63,637 nucleotides of DNA from MWBV01 sp964418095 (lineage in GTDB: Archaea; Nanobdellota; Nanobdellia; Pacearchaeales; GW2011-AR1). The translations under genes were made by a program, and so were the position numbers. The notes under the pieces were generated by a model, which was not told the DNA's origin, did no database searches, and saw only the letters and a list, made by a program, of their open reading frames with translations. The DNA lies in the NCBI GenBank assembly GCA_964418095.1, contig CAYQKM010000004.1, positions 1 through 63,637 of the forward strand. The letters run 5' to 3'. Shown here piece by piece: positions 34,196 through 44,662 of the stretch; within the stretch, counting starts at the first letter, position 1, and every line of letters begins with the position of its first letter.

Positions 34196-35104
34196 ATGGT
34201 AGTCAATGCACATCCAGATTATATTGCAGCAGAAAAAGAATATTTTAAAGCTGTTTCAATTGAAGAGAAAATTGAAAAATTAAAAAAAATGATTTCTTTT
34301 GCCCCAGGACATAAGGGAGGGGAAAATTTAAGGGCCCACTTAAAGATAAGATTAAAAAAACTCTTAGATGAAAAAGAAAGAATAAAAAAAATTGGAAAGT
34401 CCTCTAAAGTCGGAATAAAAAAAGAAGATTTGCAAGCAGTAATTATTGGAAAAACAAACTCCGGAAAATCCTCTCTATTAAATCAATTAACAAATGCAAA
34501 GGTAGAAACCTCTCAAAATCATTTTTTAACAACCTCTCCAAAAATAGGAACAATGCACTACCAAGGAGCAAATGTTCAGATTATAGAAAATCCTGCAATA
34601 AATTCTGAATATTATGATAAAGGAATAACAAATACTGCAGACACATTAATAATTATTATAAATTCAATAAAAGACTTAGAAGAAATAGATAGAATTATCA
34701 CAGGAATAGTAAAAAATAAGATAATCGTATTAAATAAATCAGATACTCTTAATCAAGAAGAGAAAAGGAAGATTTCTTCAACACTCCAATCTAAAAAGTA
34801 TAATTTTGTTTTATTTTCTTCTTTAACTAAAGAAGGAAAAGAGACATTAAAAGAAAAAATATTTTCCTCATTTAATAAAATAAGAGTGTATACTAAAGAA
34901 CCGGGAAGAGAAAAATCAAAAAATCCAATAATTTTTGATCCTGGAGCAACAACAAGAGATGTTGCAGAAAAAATATTTACTGGCTTTTCAGAGAAAATTA
35001 AAGAAACCAAAATATGGGGACCTTCAAGTAAATTTCCTGGACAAGTTGTTGGGCTTAATCACAAACTAAAGGATTTAGACATTGTAGAGTTTAAAACAAG
35101 ATAA
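34196..35104 (+). CDS. OBG/DRG-related GTPase with TGS domain
   Basis: 302 aa. N-terminal helical part (1-75) resembles the DRG helix-turn-helix region (SFAPGHKGGENLRAHLKIRL). The G domain shows G1 GKTNSGKSSLL (about 88), G4 LNKSD (about 180) and G5-like FSSL. The G3 box, normally DTPG, reads IENPA, so the catalytic Asp/Gly are missing. The C-terminal TGS domain (about 240-302) ends VGLNHKLKDLDIVEFKTR. Probably ribosome- or RNA-associated, with unusual GTP turnover. Confidence 0.82.
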   Translation: MVVNAHPDYIAAEKEYFKAVSIEEKIEKLKKMISFAPGHKGGENLRAHLKIRLKKLLDEKERIKKIGKSSKVGIKKEDLQAVIIGKTNSGKSSLLNQLTNAKVETSQNHFLTTSPKIGTMHYQGANVQIIENPAINSEYYDKGITNTADTLIIIINSIKDLEEIDRIITGIVKNKIIVLNKSDTLNQEEKRKISSTLQSKKYNFVLFSSLTKEGKETLKEKIFSSFNKIRVYTKEPGREKSKNPIIFDPGATTRDVAEKIFTGFSEKIKETKIWGPSSKFPGQVVGLNHKLKDLDIVEFKTR

Positions 35105-35203
35105 GATAATTATACAAAGCTTCTTAAAAATTATAAAATAACCATTAAAAAAACTATTTTAAACTCCTTAAATTTTTAAAAACATTCAAAAGATTAGAAA
35201 ACA

Positions 35204-36397
35204 ATGCTCATTGAGATAATTCTTTCTACAATTCTCGGGGTTCTCATAGGGACACTCACTGGAATAATTCCTGGGATTCATATGAACCTTGTCGGAGCAT
35301 TTCTTGTTACACTCTCTGCATCCACATTAAAAAACATCCCCTCAATATATCTTGTAATTTTTATTGTTGCTCTGGCAATTACTCACACCTTCATTGATTT
35401 TATTCCAAGTGTGTTTCTTGGATGCCCAGACACAGACACTGAACTTTCTATTCTCCCAGGGCATGAAATGCTAAAAAAAGGAAAAGGATACGAAGCAATA
35501 ATGAGGACAGCCTACGGAGGAATAGGAGCTGTAATAACTCTAATTGTTTTAGCTTTCCCACTCTCATTCTTATTATCTAAGACTTATCCAATAATCCAAA
35601 AAATAATTCCTTACATCTTAATAGCAGTTTGTATTCTTATGGTTCTCTTAGAAAGAAATAAATTCCAAGCAATTTTAGTATTGATTCTAACAGGAGTTTT
35701 AGGAACAACTGTTTTAAATTTAACCTTAAAAGAACCCTTGCTTCCTCTCCTAAGTGGATTATTTGGAAGTTCAATGCTCTTATTAAGTATAAAACAAAAA
35801 ACAAAAATACCTCCTCAAAAATTAACATTTGAAAAAATAAAATTTAAAAAAATATTAAAATCTCTTTCTGGAGTAATTGTTGCTTCTCCTTTATGCGGTT
35901 TTCTTCCGGGGTTAGGAGGAGGACAAGCAGCTGTAATTGCAAATCAAATCTCAAGAACAAATGAAAGAGATTTTCTCATACTTTTAGGAGCAGTTAACAC
36001 TCTTGTTATGGGACTCTCATTTGTTTCTCTATATAGCATTTCAAGAAAAAGAACAGGCGCAGCAGTAGCAATACAGGCATTATTGGGAGAAATAAACACC
36101 AACTCAATTATTCTGATACTTTTTGTTTGTTTAATCTCAGGAATACTTTCATTTTTCTTATTAAAAAAAATCTCCCTTATCTTCTTAAAGAACATTGTAA
36201 AAATAAATTATAATCAATTGTCCAAATACATCTTAATCTTCTTATCTATACTAATCTTAATCATCTCAGGGATATTAGGGTTTATTGTTTTTATAATTTC
36301 AACAGCAGCGGGGTTTTATTGCATTCAACTTAAAGTTAAAAAAACACAAATGATGGGTTGCTTACTCATACCCACAATTTTACTATATTTACTCTAG
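35204..36397 (+). CDS. TctA-like membrane permease (DUF112 family, archaeal)
   Basis: 397 aa with about ten membrane helices. Matches the TctA-type permease: N-terminal GVLIGTLTGIIPGIHMNL (about 14-31), a GxPGxHxN-type loop, and the second-half repeat IVASPLCGFLPGLGGGQAAV (about 225-244). Between them ITHTFIDFIPSVFLGCPDTD is characteristic of the archaeal branch. In bacteria TctA works with TctB and a periplasmic binding protein for carboxylates; none is adjacent here, so the substrate is unknown. Confidence 0.85.
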   Translation: MLIEIILSTILGVLIGTLTGIIPGIHMNLVGAFLVTLSASTLKNIPSIYLVIFIVALAITHTFIDFIPSVFLGCPDTDTELSILPGHEMLKKGKGYEAIMRTAYGGIGAVITLIVLAFPLSFLLSKTYPIIQKIIPYILIAVCILMVLLERNKFQAILVLILTGVLGTTVLNLTLKEPLLPLLSGLFGSSMLLLSIKQKTKIPPQKLTFEKIKFKKILKSLSGVIVASPLCGFLPGLGGGQAAVIANQISRTNERDFLILLGAVNTLVMGLSFVSLYSISRKRTGAAVAIQALLGEINTNSIILILFVCLISGILSFFLLKKISLIFLKNIVKINYNQLSKYILIFLSILILIISGILGFIVFIISTAAGFYCIQLKVKKTQMMGCLLIPTILLYLL

Positions 36398-36412
36398 ACA
36401 ATTAGATATCAA

Positions 36413-39400
36413 CTAAATCCATTTCCCAATACTTTCTTGTTTTTCTAATTCTTTTCCAAAAATACTTTCAACATACCTTTTAACCAATTCTAAATTTTGT
36501 TGTATATATTTTGAAAGATTATATTTCTTAGATAACTCTAATGCAGGCTCAAGATATTTTTTTATTCCTCCTTCGTGGATTGTAAAAATAAGTTTTCCTT
36601 TACAAAACGGACAAACTCCATTTAAAGGAACTCTCCTAATTATCTCATTACATGCAACGCACCTAAATTCTTGCATAGAGAATTTTCTGAGATTACCCCT
36701 CATATCTCTAATAAAATGTCTATCTATAATAAGTCTAGCAGTATCGGGTGTATCAACAGCCCTAATTTTTTCAACCAGCCCCATCTGATGATTAACTTTA
36801 TCTTTCATAGTTAACAATTTTTTATATGAAGAGCATAAAACTCCTTCATTAAAATTATCTGTATCATGTGTAAATCCTGCACCAATAAAAGGATATTCAC
36901 CCCTCTTCAAAATTTCTCTTACAGTATTTATTTTGATTTCAGAGGAATGAGCTCCTCTCTCAGCTGTAATATAAAGTTCCAAAGGATAATTCATTAAAAA
37001 TTCAAAGTCAAGAATCTGATCATCTACTTCTCCCGCATCTATTTTTGCATTTAAAACTAAAGGTGCATCTTGAGTGCCTCCCCTATGACTTGGTAAAAAC
37101 TCTCTTGAAAAATTAAGCAACACATCTCCTAACAACATCACTGCTGCTTCATCACCATCACAATCCCTTCTAACAGCTGCGTGCATATAAGGACTAGCAA
37201 ATAATCCTTGAGTATTTGAAAAACCCACAAATCTACAAATAACTCCTGCACAATTATGAGGAGCCATGCAAACTCCTAACTTGCCAATTAAATCTTCTTT
37301 TTTCTGGAGATTATACATTTTTTCTAAACCATAAATTTTTTCCAACTCTTCATCTACAAATTGAGAAACTCTGAAAAAAACATCCTCTGCTTTTTCATCC
37401 AAAGAGTCAAAAGAACTTGGAAGAATAATATCGTGAGGCATTAATTCTAAAATCTGGTCTTCATTTTCTAATTTTTTTCCATAAACATCTTTATCATAGC
37501 CCATTTCATGGAGTTTTTCTATACTCACATGAGCCTCTTTAGGTTTAAAACAGATTAAAGGCAACTCTGTTGCATCAAACCTAATTGTCCCATCTTTATT
37601 TACTTGCAAATTATATTTTGCTCTCAAAATTCCTTTTGGAAGATATTCAATTGCATGATTAGCAGAAGAGGTTCCCCTAACACCCTTAACTAAAAGAGGG
37701 TATTCGTTTTTTGGAATATTTAATTTATTTAATGCGTGTTCATAATAGAAATTAATATCAATTGGTTTATTGTAATAATTCATACCCTTTTTAGAGGAAA
37801 TTTCACTAGTTGGGGCAAGTAATTTCTCTTTAGTGTCCAAAAAGTAATACATTGGTTTAGTTTTAATTTCACAATCTTCGCACACAGAGTAGATTGTTTC
37901 CTTTTTACATGATTCACAATAATAAATTGGAAAACTTCCCCAAACTTTCCCTTCTTTACATGCTGCCTGAATACTCCTCAGCCTCCCTCCCTCCTTTCCC
38001 ACAGGAAACAACACATTTGGGCTTCCAATTAATTTTCTCAATTTAGCTTTTTCAGGTCTTCCCATACGAGCCCCAATAAACTCACCAGATTTATCTTTTA
38101 TAACATACTTAGAAAAAGAATTAATAATTTCTAAAACCGATTTATCTGGATTAGAATTATAAAAATCAATCAAATTTTTAAAATTTAATTTATCAGAATC
38201 TCTCTTCTCTGAATCAACTCCCAAATTCAGTAAAAGGGCCCGAGTATTTTCTTCTGTTAAAACAACATTTTCAATTGTAACCTGATGTTCTATTCCTAAA
38301 AGTTCTAATGCTCTTTTTCCTAAAGAAAATTTTTCTCTTTCTAATTTATTATATGGAAAAATTAATTTCTTATCAAATTTAGAACTCTCTATCCAACCAA
38401 GTAAATCTAAAAGACTCTCCCTTGAGATTTCTTTCCAGTAAAAAATATATTTTGGATGTAAAGGTATTGAATACTTTTCGCTAAACTCTATTGCATTATC
38501 TAATGAAATTAAAAGGGGATTAATTGAAGCTAAAGAAGCATCATTCTTAACTAATTCTAAATGCCACCACTCTTCAACATATCCTGGTTTAACAAGATTA
38601 GCATTTCTATTTGCTAAATCACTAAAAGGAAAAAGAATATCTCCTAAATAAATTATTTCCTCTATATCACCATACAATGCTTTAACCTCTTCCATAGAAT
38701 TAAGTTTTTTTACGCTTCCATTAAAGGTTTTAACAATTGGACCATCAATTGAATCACATACAGTAACAGCACATCCTTTAGTGGGTTTTTCTATTTTTAA
38801 TTGGGTTCCAATTGCAATAAATTCATCTGTTACTGCCATTGTAGCTGGATGTAATGAAGCTGCACTAAACCCAGACACTCTTCCTCTACCATACCTAAAT
38901 CTAAATCCTCCTGACTTAGAAGGATAACCAAAAATAGGTCTTCCAGCAACTAAATCTTTAATGTATGTTGGAGTTCCATCTGCTTTACCTTTATCTCTCT
39001 TCTCGTGTAATTTAACATACTCTTCTAAAAAATCAAATCCACTAGAAACAATTCCATTCTTTTTTGCCCTATTCAATAATCTGAACCCTTTAGCCGCTTT
39101 CTGTGCAAGCCCCTCTCCAATAATCAAGCACACCCCACTTCTCAAATAATTTGTGTCTACTCTATCTAAATTCTTGTAATTTGGAACTTCAAGATTTTCA
39201 GATGCATCTCCTGCAATTTGTATTGGAAGATTTTCAGCTAAAAAAAGAGCCTCTTGCTCTGTGGGCATATACTGAAGATTAGTAATTCTATCGTGGAAGT
39301 GTTCTAATTCTGCATAAATTCTCTTTATTTCGTCTTGGGTGGGGTCATATTTTGCAAATCCAAATATTTCTCTTAAATAATCAATAACAATTAATATAAC

Positions 39401-39877
39401 GCAACTCGCAGTTGTCCCTGCACTCCTTATTGGTCCAGAAAAACTTGCTTCAATATACTCTTTCCCCTCTCGCGTATTTCTTATTTTTAATCCAGTAAAT
39501 CCTTCTATCGGGCTAGAAACAACACCTAATGTGGTGTATGCAAATGCAATTCTTATTCCAGCATCCATAGATTGTAATAAATTATCAAACTTGCAGAATT
39601 TTTGTTTAGCTACTTCTTCAGCAATTTTAAATAAAATAGTTGGATCTAATTTCCCATATTCTTTTTCTAATTCTAATATCCTCTCTACAATTTTTGATTC
39701 TTTCATCTGAGGATAAATTGTTGAGATTAACCCCACAACTTTTTCAGCCATACTCATAGCCAAAGGAATTTCAACCTCTTCAACAGGGTCATATCCTTTA
39801 GAACGAGCTAAATTTGCAACAGAATAAACCTTATCCACTTCCTGTTTCAAATTTTCAAAATATATCTTTGTGTCCAT
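36413..39877 (-). CDS. polC: DNA polymerase D large (catalytic) subunit DP2
   Basis: Replicative polymerase of most non-crenarchaeal archaea, 1154 aa. The catalytic metal site is visible as RRDCDGDEAAVMLLGD (about 900-915), followed by NFSREFLPSHRGGTQDAPLVL. Two zinc-binding clusters are present: YYCESCKKETIYSVCEDC (about 655) and FRCVACNEIIRR...GVCPFCKGKL (about 1085). N-terminal domain begins MDTKIYFENLKQEVDKVY. Length fits an intein-free protein. The small subunit gene lies upstream on the same strand, with cdc6 further upstream. Confidence 0.97.
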   Translation of the reverse strand: MDTKIYFENLKQEVDKVYSVANLARSKGYDPVEEVEIPLAMSMAEKVVGLISTIYPQMKESKIVERILELEKEYGKLDPTILFKIAEEVAKQKFCKFDNLLQSMDAGIRIAFAYTTLGVVSSPIEGFTGLKIRNTREGKEYIEASFSGPIRSAGTTASCVILIVIDYLREIFGFAKYDPTQDEIKRIYAELEHFHDRITNLQYMPTEQEALFLAENLPIQIAGDASENLEVPNYKNLDRVDTNYLRSGVCLIIGEGLAQKAAKGFRLLNRAKKNGIVSSGFDFLEEYVKLHEKRDKGKADGTPTYIKDLVAGRPIFGYPSKSGGFRFRYGRGRVSGFSAASLHPATMAVTDEFIAIGTQLKIEKPTKGCAVTVCDSIDGPIVKTFNGSVKKLNSMEEVKALYGDIEEIIYLGDILFPFSDLANRNANLVKPGYVEEWWHLELVKNDASLASINPLLISLDNAIEFSEKYSIPLHPKYIFYWKEISRESLLDLLGWIESSKFDKKLIFPYNKLEREKFSLGKRALELLGIEHQVTIENVVLTEENTRALLLNLGVDSEKRDSDKLNFKNLIDFYNSNPDKSVLEIINSFSKYVIKDKSGEFIGARMGRPEKAKLRKLIGSPNVLFPVGKEGGRLRSIQAACKEGKVWGSFPIYYCESCKKETIYSVCEDCEIKTKPMYYFLDTKEKLLAPTSEISSKKGMNYYNKPIDINFYYEHALNKLNIPKNEYPLLVKGVRGTSSANHAIEYLPKGILRAKYNLQVNKDGTIRFDATELPLICFKPKEAHVSIEKLHEMGYDKDVYGKKLENEDQILELMPHDIILPSSFDSLDEKAEDVFFRVSQFVDEELEKIYGLEKMYNLQKKEDLIGKLGVCMAPHNCAGVICRFVGFSNTQGLFASPYMHAAVRRDCDGDEAAVMLLGDVLLNFSREFLPSHRGGTQDAPLVLNAKIDAGEVDDQILDFEFLMNYPLELYITAERGAHSSEIKINTVREILKRGEYPFIGAGFTHDTDNFNEGVLCSSYKKLLTMKDKVNHQMGLVEKIRAVDTPDTARLIIDRHFIRDMRGNLRKFSMQEFRCVACNEIIRRVPLNGVCPFCKGKLIFTIHEGGIKKYLEPALELSKKYNLSKYIQQNLELVKRYVESIFGKELEKQESIGKWI

Positions 39878-39948
39878 TCTAATTTGGAATAATTCTTACT
39901 TTCTTAACCCCCTTTTTTTCTTTTTCAAGATTAATAAGATATTTATTT

Positions 39949-41667
39949 TCATTTTTCATTACTCTCCTCTTTACTATCTTCAAAATCTAAAATTTTAACT
40001 TTCCTAGATTTTAAATTAAAAATAGGAACTTTACAATGATCAGGAATATTCCCAAATTTCTCTTGATAGGGGGTCATCTCTTCCCAACAAGAGACAGAAA
40101 CAACAAGAATATTATTATAATAGGTTACACCGCATTTATGTGTGTGTGCAGAAACAAAAATATCTGGTATCTCCCTTATTAAAAGACCATCTTTTTCAGA
40201 AGGAAAATATTGTGTTGATGAATGTGTTGGTGCTAAATGTCTATTCTTAAGCAAGTATTTCATTATTTCCTCAGGACAATTCATTGCCTTTTTTTGAATA
40301 AGAGAAGGAATATTGTTTGCATAGTATGGGTAAGAAAAACCATGATAAGTTAAGACATTAAATCCTAAAAAATCCTCTTGCTTACCTAAGTTAACATAAC
40401 AGGGATTGGGAGTAATAAAAGCATTTTCCATTTCATATAATGGCCAAGAGTATTTTTGATCTAAAATAGGCTGAGGTTCCATTAATCTTACTCCATCATG
40501 GTTTCCTGGTGAAATAATTATTTTTATATCTTTTCTAATCTTGCTTAATAATTCCGCTAATCCAAAAAATTGTTCTTCCAAATCAGAGATTTCTAAATCT
40601 TTTTCTTGATTAGGATAATTTCCTATTCCAGTAATAACATCTCCTACTAAAAAAAGATACTTTATTTTACTGGATTCTTTTCTATCTCCAATGCCTCCAT
40701 TTAGAAACTCAATAAATTTAATAAAATTCTTTTTCATAAAACGTTTACTTCCATAATGCAAATCTCCAATAAATGCAACAGATTCATCTATCTTTGAAAA
40801 TTTTCTTTCTTGTAAAACAGAGTCAGGATAGATAATCTCATCTGCAAAAAATCGTTCTTCATTCCCAGACCCTTTAAATCCCAAAATAGAATCTAGAGCT
40901 ACGTTTTCTGCTTTTTCATATAATTCTTTTTTGTCTTTACTAACAATTATTTTTATTTTTCCTGTAAAATCTTCAATTTCAAAAATAATATTTCTGTTTT
41001 TAGTAAATGATTTACTAGACACTATTCCAATAAGGGAGATTTTATGTTTATTTCCAAAAATCTTTCCAATAGAAATAGGATTATCTAATTCTGAACGAGA
41101 TTGCAATATACCTCTCATCTCTGTAAACCTGCTTCTAAAATAATTAACAAAATCTTGAACTTCCAATTTTTTATTTACTATTGGGAAAGATGATAAAACT
41201 TCTACATTCCCAAAAGTTTTAGAAGGAGTGTAAGGAGATGTAGGAGAATGAGATATAGAGTCGTTTTTAATAGGGTTATTATTTTGATAAGAAACATCTT
41301 TTTTAGAAATGTTTTTTTTGGGAATATTTAAATCATTCATATTTTTATAAATATTAGAATCGTTTGAATTCTCTTTAGAGGATAGTTTTTCTCTAGATAT
41401 TTCTATACTTAATCCAAGTTTAATTTTAAGCCCTTCTAGCTCTTCTTGTGTTTGTTTGGGTAAATCATAAAAAAATTCATTTAACTTATCTTTATTTTCA
41501 TAAAAAACATTCTTAGTGATAATATTTTTTTGAGTATAACTCCTTATTTTTCCAATGAACAATTTAACAGAATCCAAATCTTTAGTTTCTCCAAAGAGAC
41601 TTAATACTTCTTTGTCAACTAATAAACCATTCTCTAAACAAAACCTTAAAAGTTGCTTTGGATCCAT
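39949..41667 (-). CDS. polB: DNA polymerase D small subunit DP1 (3'-5' exonuclease)
   Basis: Proofreading and DP2-binding subunit, 572 aa. After a helical N-terminus (1-90) and a Ser/Asn/Lys-rich linker (about 95-160), an OB domain (about 190-280, NKHKISLIGIVSSK) precedes a calcineurin-like phosphoesterase with FIGDLHYGSKRF, FLVGDVITG, SPGNHDGVR, LTYHGFS and SAHTHKCG. All metal motifs appear intact, so proofreading activity is expected. It starts 14 nt after cdc6 and is in an operon with DP2. Confidence 0.95.
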   Translation of the reverse strand: MDPKQLLRFCLENGLLVDKEVLSLFGETKDLDSVKLFIGKIRSYTQKNIITKNVFYENKDKLNEFFYDLPKQTQEELEGLKIKLGLSIEISREKLSSKENSNDSNIYKNMNDLNIPKKNISKKDVSYQNNNPIKNDSISHSPTSPYTPSKTFGNVEVLSSFPIVNKKLEVQDFVNYFRSRFTEMRGILQSRSELDNPISIGKIFGNKHKISLIGIVSSKSFTKNRNIIFEIEDFTGKIKIIVSKDKKELYEKAENVALDSILGFKGSGNEERFFADEIIYPDSVLQERKFSKIDESVAFIGDLHYGSKRFMKKNFIKFIEFLNGGIGDRKESSKIKYLFLVGDVITGIGNYPNQEKDLEISDLEEQFFGLAELLSKIRKDIKIIISPGNHDGVRLMEPQPILDQKYSWPLYEMENAFITPNPCYVNLGKQEDFLGFNVLTYHGFSYPYYANNIPSLIQKKAMNCPEEIMKYLLKNRHLAPTHSSTQYFPSEKDGLLIREIPDIFVSAHTHKCGVTYYNNILVVSVSCWEEMTPYQEKFGNIPDHCKVPIFNLKSRKVKILDFEDSKEESNEK

Positions 41668-41681
41668 TTTTAAATATAAAT

Positions 41682-42896
<1,215 letters not shown>

Positions 42897-42973
42897 TTTA
42901 AATTACTTTTATAATCAAACACATTTTAATTTGATTTCATATATTTTAATTTAATTTATGCCTCACACGTGCA

Positions 42974-42991
42974 TTTCCTATGGAAAACAGG
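42974..42991 (+). promoter_or_regulatory. ORB-like element 1
   Basis: TTTCCTATGGAAAACAGG: inverted-repeat core TTCC-TAT-GGAA, similar to euryarchaeal origin boxes, without a long G-run. Confidence 0.55.
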
Positions 42992-43070
42992 CATTTGTTT
43001 TATTTCTCGTTGAGGAAAATTAAATTGTTATATAAATGATTATAATCACTAACAAAGAAGAACACCTATA

Positions 43071-43086
43071 CTTCCTATGGAGAAAG
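43071..43086 (+). promoter_or_regulatory. ORB-like element 2
   Basis: CTTCCTATGGAGAAAG shares the TTCCTATGGA core with element 1, 97 nt further right and on the left edge of the AT-rich core. Confidence 0.5.
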
Positions 43087-43360
43087 AATTTATAAATTAA
43101 ATATAGATTGTACAATATATATTATAAAATATATAATTTATAAAATATATTATTATTGGTATTGATATTATTGTTTATATCTTTATTATTATTCTTATTA
43201 ACATTATTCTTATTATTATTCTTATTCTTATTGTATTTATTATTATTTCGTCTTTATTTTTCTTATTCTTATTTAAAAAATAGTCATTCCTATATATTAT
43301 ATAATATATAATTTTATAATATAAATAAATAAATAAAATTTTCAAATTTTTGTTTATAAA
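43087..43360. other. AT-rich putative DNA unwinding element
   Basis: Roughly 270 nt almost without G or C: alternating TATATAA blocks at 43108-43155 and 43290-43335 flank an asymmetric tract of TTATTATTC/TTATTCTTATT repeats (about 43155-43280) whose lower strand is purine-rich. Confidence 0.6.
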
Positions 43361-43361
43361 C

Positions 43362-43389
43362 GTTTCCATAAGAAACAAAGGGGTGAGGG
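43362..43389 (+). promoter_or_regulatory. ORB-like element 3 (best match)
   Basis: Starts GTTTCCATAAGAAACAAAGG and continues with GGTGAGGG. The dyad GTTTC/GAAAC followed by AAAGGGGT closely resembles Pyrococcus/haloarchaeal ORBs, which have a dyad followed by an A-rich then G-run tail. Lies at the right edge of the AT-rich core. Confidence 0.65.
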
Positions 43390-43431
43390 CAATATCTTTT
43401 TTTAGAACAATTATAATGGGATAGAGAAAAG

Positions 43432-43440
43432 TTTATAAAT
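43432..43440 (+). promoter_or_regulatory. TATA box for PRC-barrel gene at origin
   Basis: TTTATAAAT centred about 25 nt before ATG 43461. Confidence 0.6.
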
Positions 43441-43460
43441 TGTTTTCTTTTATCTCTTTC

Positions 43461-43721
43461 ATGCAAAGAGAAAAAAGCCCATTCAATGCTTTATTAGGAA
43501 AGATGATCGTAACAAAAGAAGGTAAAAGATTAGGATTTGTTAAAGATATTACATTTGAAACAAAATCTGGAGAACTAATAGGAATTGTAATAAAAGATGT
43601 AACACCCTATACAAGGAATCTAAATCTAGAGAAATCCTCCTCAGGAGAATTCTTAATTCCATATAGTTCAATAATAGCTATTGGAGATTTCATGATTGTT
43701 TCTGAAGAAGATTTAATCTAA
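43461..43721 (+). CDS. PRC-barrel domain protein next to the origin
   Basis: 86 aa from ATG 43461; the frame extends 7 residues upstream but the TATA box supports this start. ALLGKMIVTKEGKRLGFVKD and FLIPYSSIIAIGDFMIVSEE are PRC-barrel repeats. It is the first rightward gene from the origin. Related small PRC-barrel proteins serve in archaeal cell division (CdpB with SepF in haloarchaea), so coupling to chromosome replication or division is an attractive but untested idea. A second PRC-barrel gene lies at 27195. Confidence 0.82.
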   Translation: MQREKSPFNALLGKMIVTKEGKRLGFVKDITFETKSGELIGIVIKDVTPYTRNLNLEKSSSGEFLIPYSSIIAIGDFMIVSEEDLI

Positions 43722-43820
43722 TTCAATTTAATTTTAAAATAATTTAAATTATTTTTATTTCTAATTATTCACATTATTTATAATAAGAATCTTTAAAAAT
43801 AGAGAAATGTATTTGGTTTT

Positions 43821-44267
43821 ATGAAATTATTAAGTTTTAAATTTACTAAATTAAATGCAGAGAGAAAGTCAGATAATTTAAACAATTCTAAGTTAGATAC
43901 AAAACTACTTATTAAAGAAATAGAAGAAGTTCCCCTAACTAATAATACCCAACAAGAAACAGAAAATTCCCCTACATCTGAAAAATTATTAAGAATTAAA
44001 TTTGATTATATAATTAGTTATGGAGAAGATATTGGTTCTATTGAAACAGGCGGAAGCTTAATTATCTCACTTTCACAGGGTTTATTTAAGGAAGTTTTAA
44101 GCTCTTGGAAAGAAAAGAAGATGCCAGAAGATTTTAAATTAACAATTTTTAATTTTATTTTCAAGAAAGCAGGATTAAAAGCAATATGTTTAGAAGATCA
44201 AGTGGGGTTGCCTCCACATATACCTTTGCCTTCTCTTAAAATTCAAGACCCTTCTAAAAAAGAATAA
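43821..44267 (+). CDS. Conserved-looking protein of unknown function, weak SecB-like pattern
   Basis: 148 aa. A low-complexity N-terminal third (Asn/Lys/Glu/Thr) precedes a globular part: RIKFDYIISYGEDIGSIETG, SLIISLSQGLFKEV, then TIFNFIFKKAGLKAICLEDQ and VGLPPHIPLPSL. The order of strands, a helix and a final LPPHIPLP recalls the end of SecB-type chaperones, but I cannot confirm homology by eye. Possibly a chaperone or scaffold. It starts about 100 nt after the PRC-barrel gene, same strand. Confidence 0.6.
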   Translation: MKLLSFKFTKLNAERKSDNLNNSKLDTKLLIKEIEEVPLTNNTQQETENSPTSEKLLRIKFDYIISYGEDIGSIETGGSLIISLSQGLFKEVLSSWKEKKMPEDFKLTIFNFIFKKAGLKAICLEDQVGLPPHIPLPSLKIQDPSKKE

Positions 44268-44337
44268 TTCTAAGAGAGTCTTAATAATCCCTATAAGATT
44301 TAGTTAATTTTAAAAGAGAATTGCCCTTTACTATTAA

Positions 44338-44610
44338 ATGAGGATTTCAAACGAAAAAAGAGAAAAGATATCTGAACAAATCTTAGCTTATTTATTCACA
44401 ACAAATCCCAAACCCCTATTTACATCACATATTGCAAAAGAAATAGCAAGAGATGAAGAGTTCACAAAAAAAATTTTAATCGAATTAAAAAAAAAGGAGT
44501 TAGTTTCTGAAATAACTAAAAATCCTTCTGGACAAGATTATATTAAGAGAAGTAGATGGAAGCTTAGTGAAAAAGCATACATTATATATAAACAGAAACA
44601 ATCCAATTAA
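44338..44610 (+). CDS. Small winged-helix DNA-binding protein
   Basis: 90 aa, entirely a wHTH: KREKISEQILAYLFTTNPKP (helix 1), FTSHIAKEIARDEEFTKKIL and LIELKKKELVSEITKNPSG (helices 2-3), IKRSRWKLSEKAYIIY (wing and last strand). Fits archaeal transcriptional regulators or chromatin proteins. Its position near oriC suggests a replication- or segregation-linked role, by context only. Confidence 0.75.
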   Translation: MRISNEKREKISEQILAYLFTTNPKPLFTSHIAKEIARDEEFTKKILIELKKKELVSEITKNPSGQDYIKRSRWKLSEKAYIIYKQKQSN

Positions 44611-44662
44611 ATATACTTTAATTTATCTTAATCTTTTTATACTTAATATTATTTCAAATTTT

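Larger units (their letters stand above)
42897..43460. other. Probable chromosomal replication origin (oriC)
   Basis: Gene-free 564-nt stretch directly upstream of cdc6. It holds three repeats built on a TTCC-(N)-GGAA-type dyad (42974-42991, 43071-43086, 43362-43389) and a very AT-rich unwinding-type core at 43087-43360 made of TATATAA and TTATTATTC runs. Replication genes point away leftward and the next four genes rightward. This combination (cdc6 adjacent, ORB-like boxes, AT-rich element, gene divergence) is that of known archaeal origins. Confidence 0.75.

Noticed and set aside
43175..43378. 67-codon open frame in the AT-rich origin core
   Set aside because: Ile/Tyr/Lys low-complexity sequence produced by TTATTATTC-type repeats; no start context and no family pattern.
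44567..44662. Upstream extension of the 324-aa coiled-coil protein
   Set aside because: It is the out-of-frame overlap with the preceding wHTH gene. ATG 44663 begins the coiled coil and follows a TATA-like stretch.
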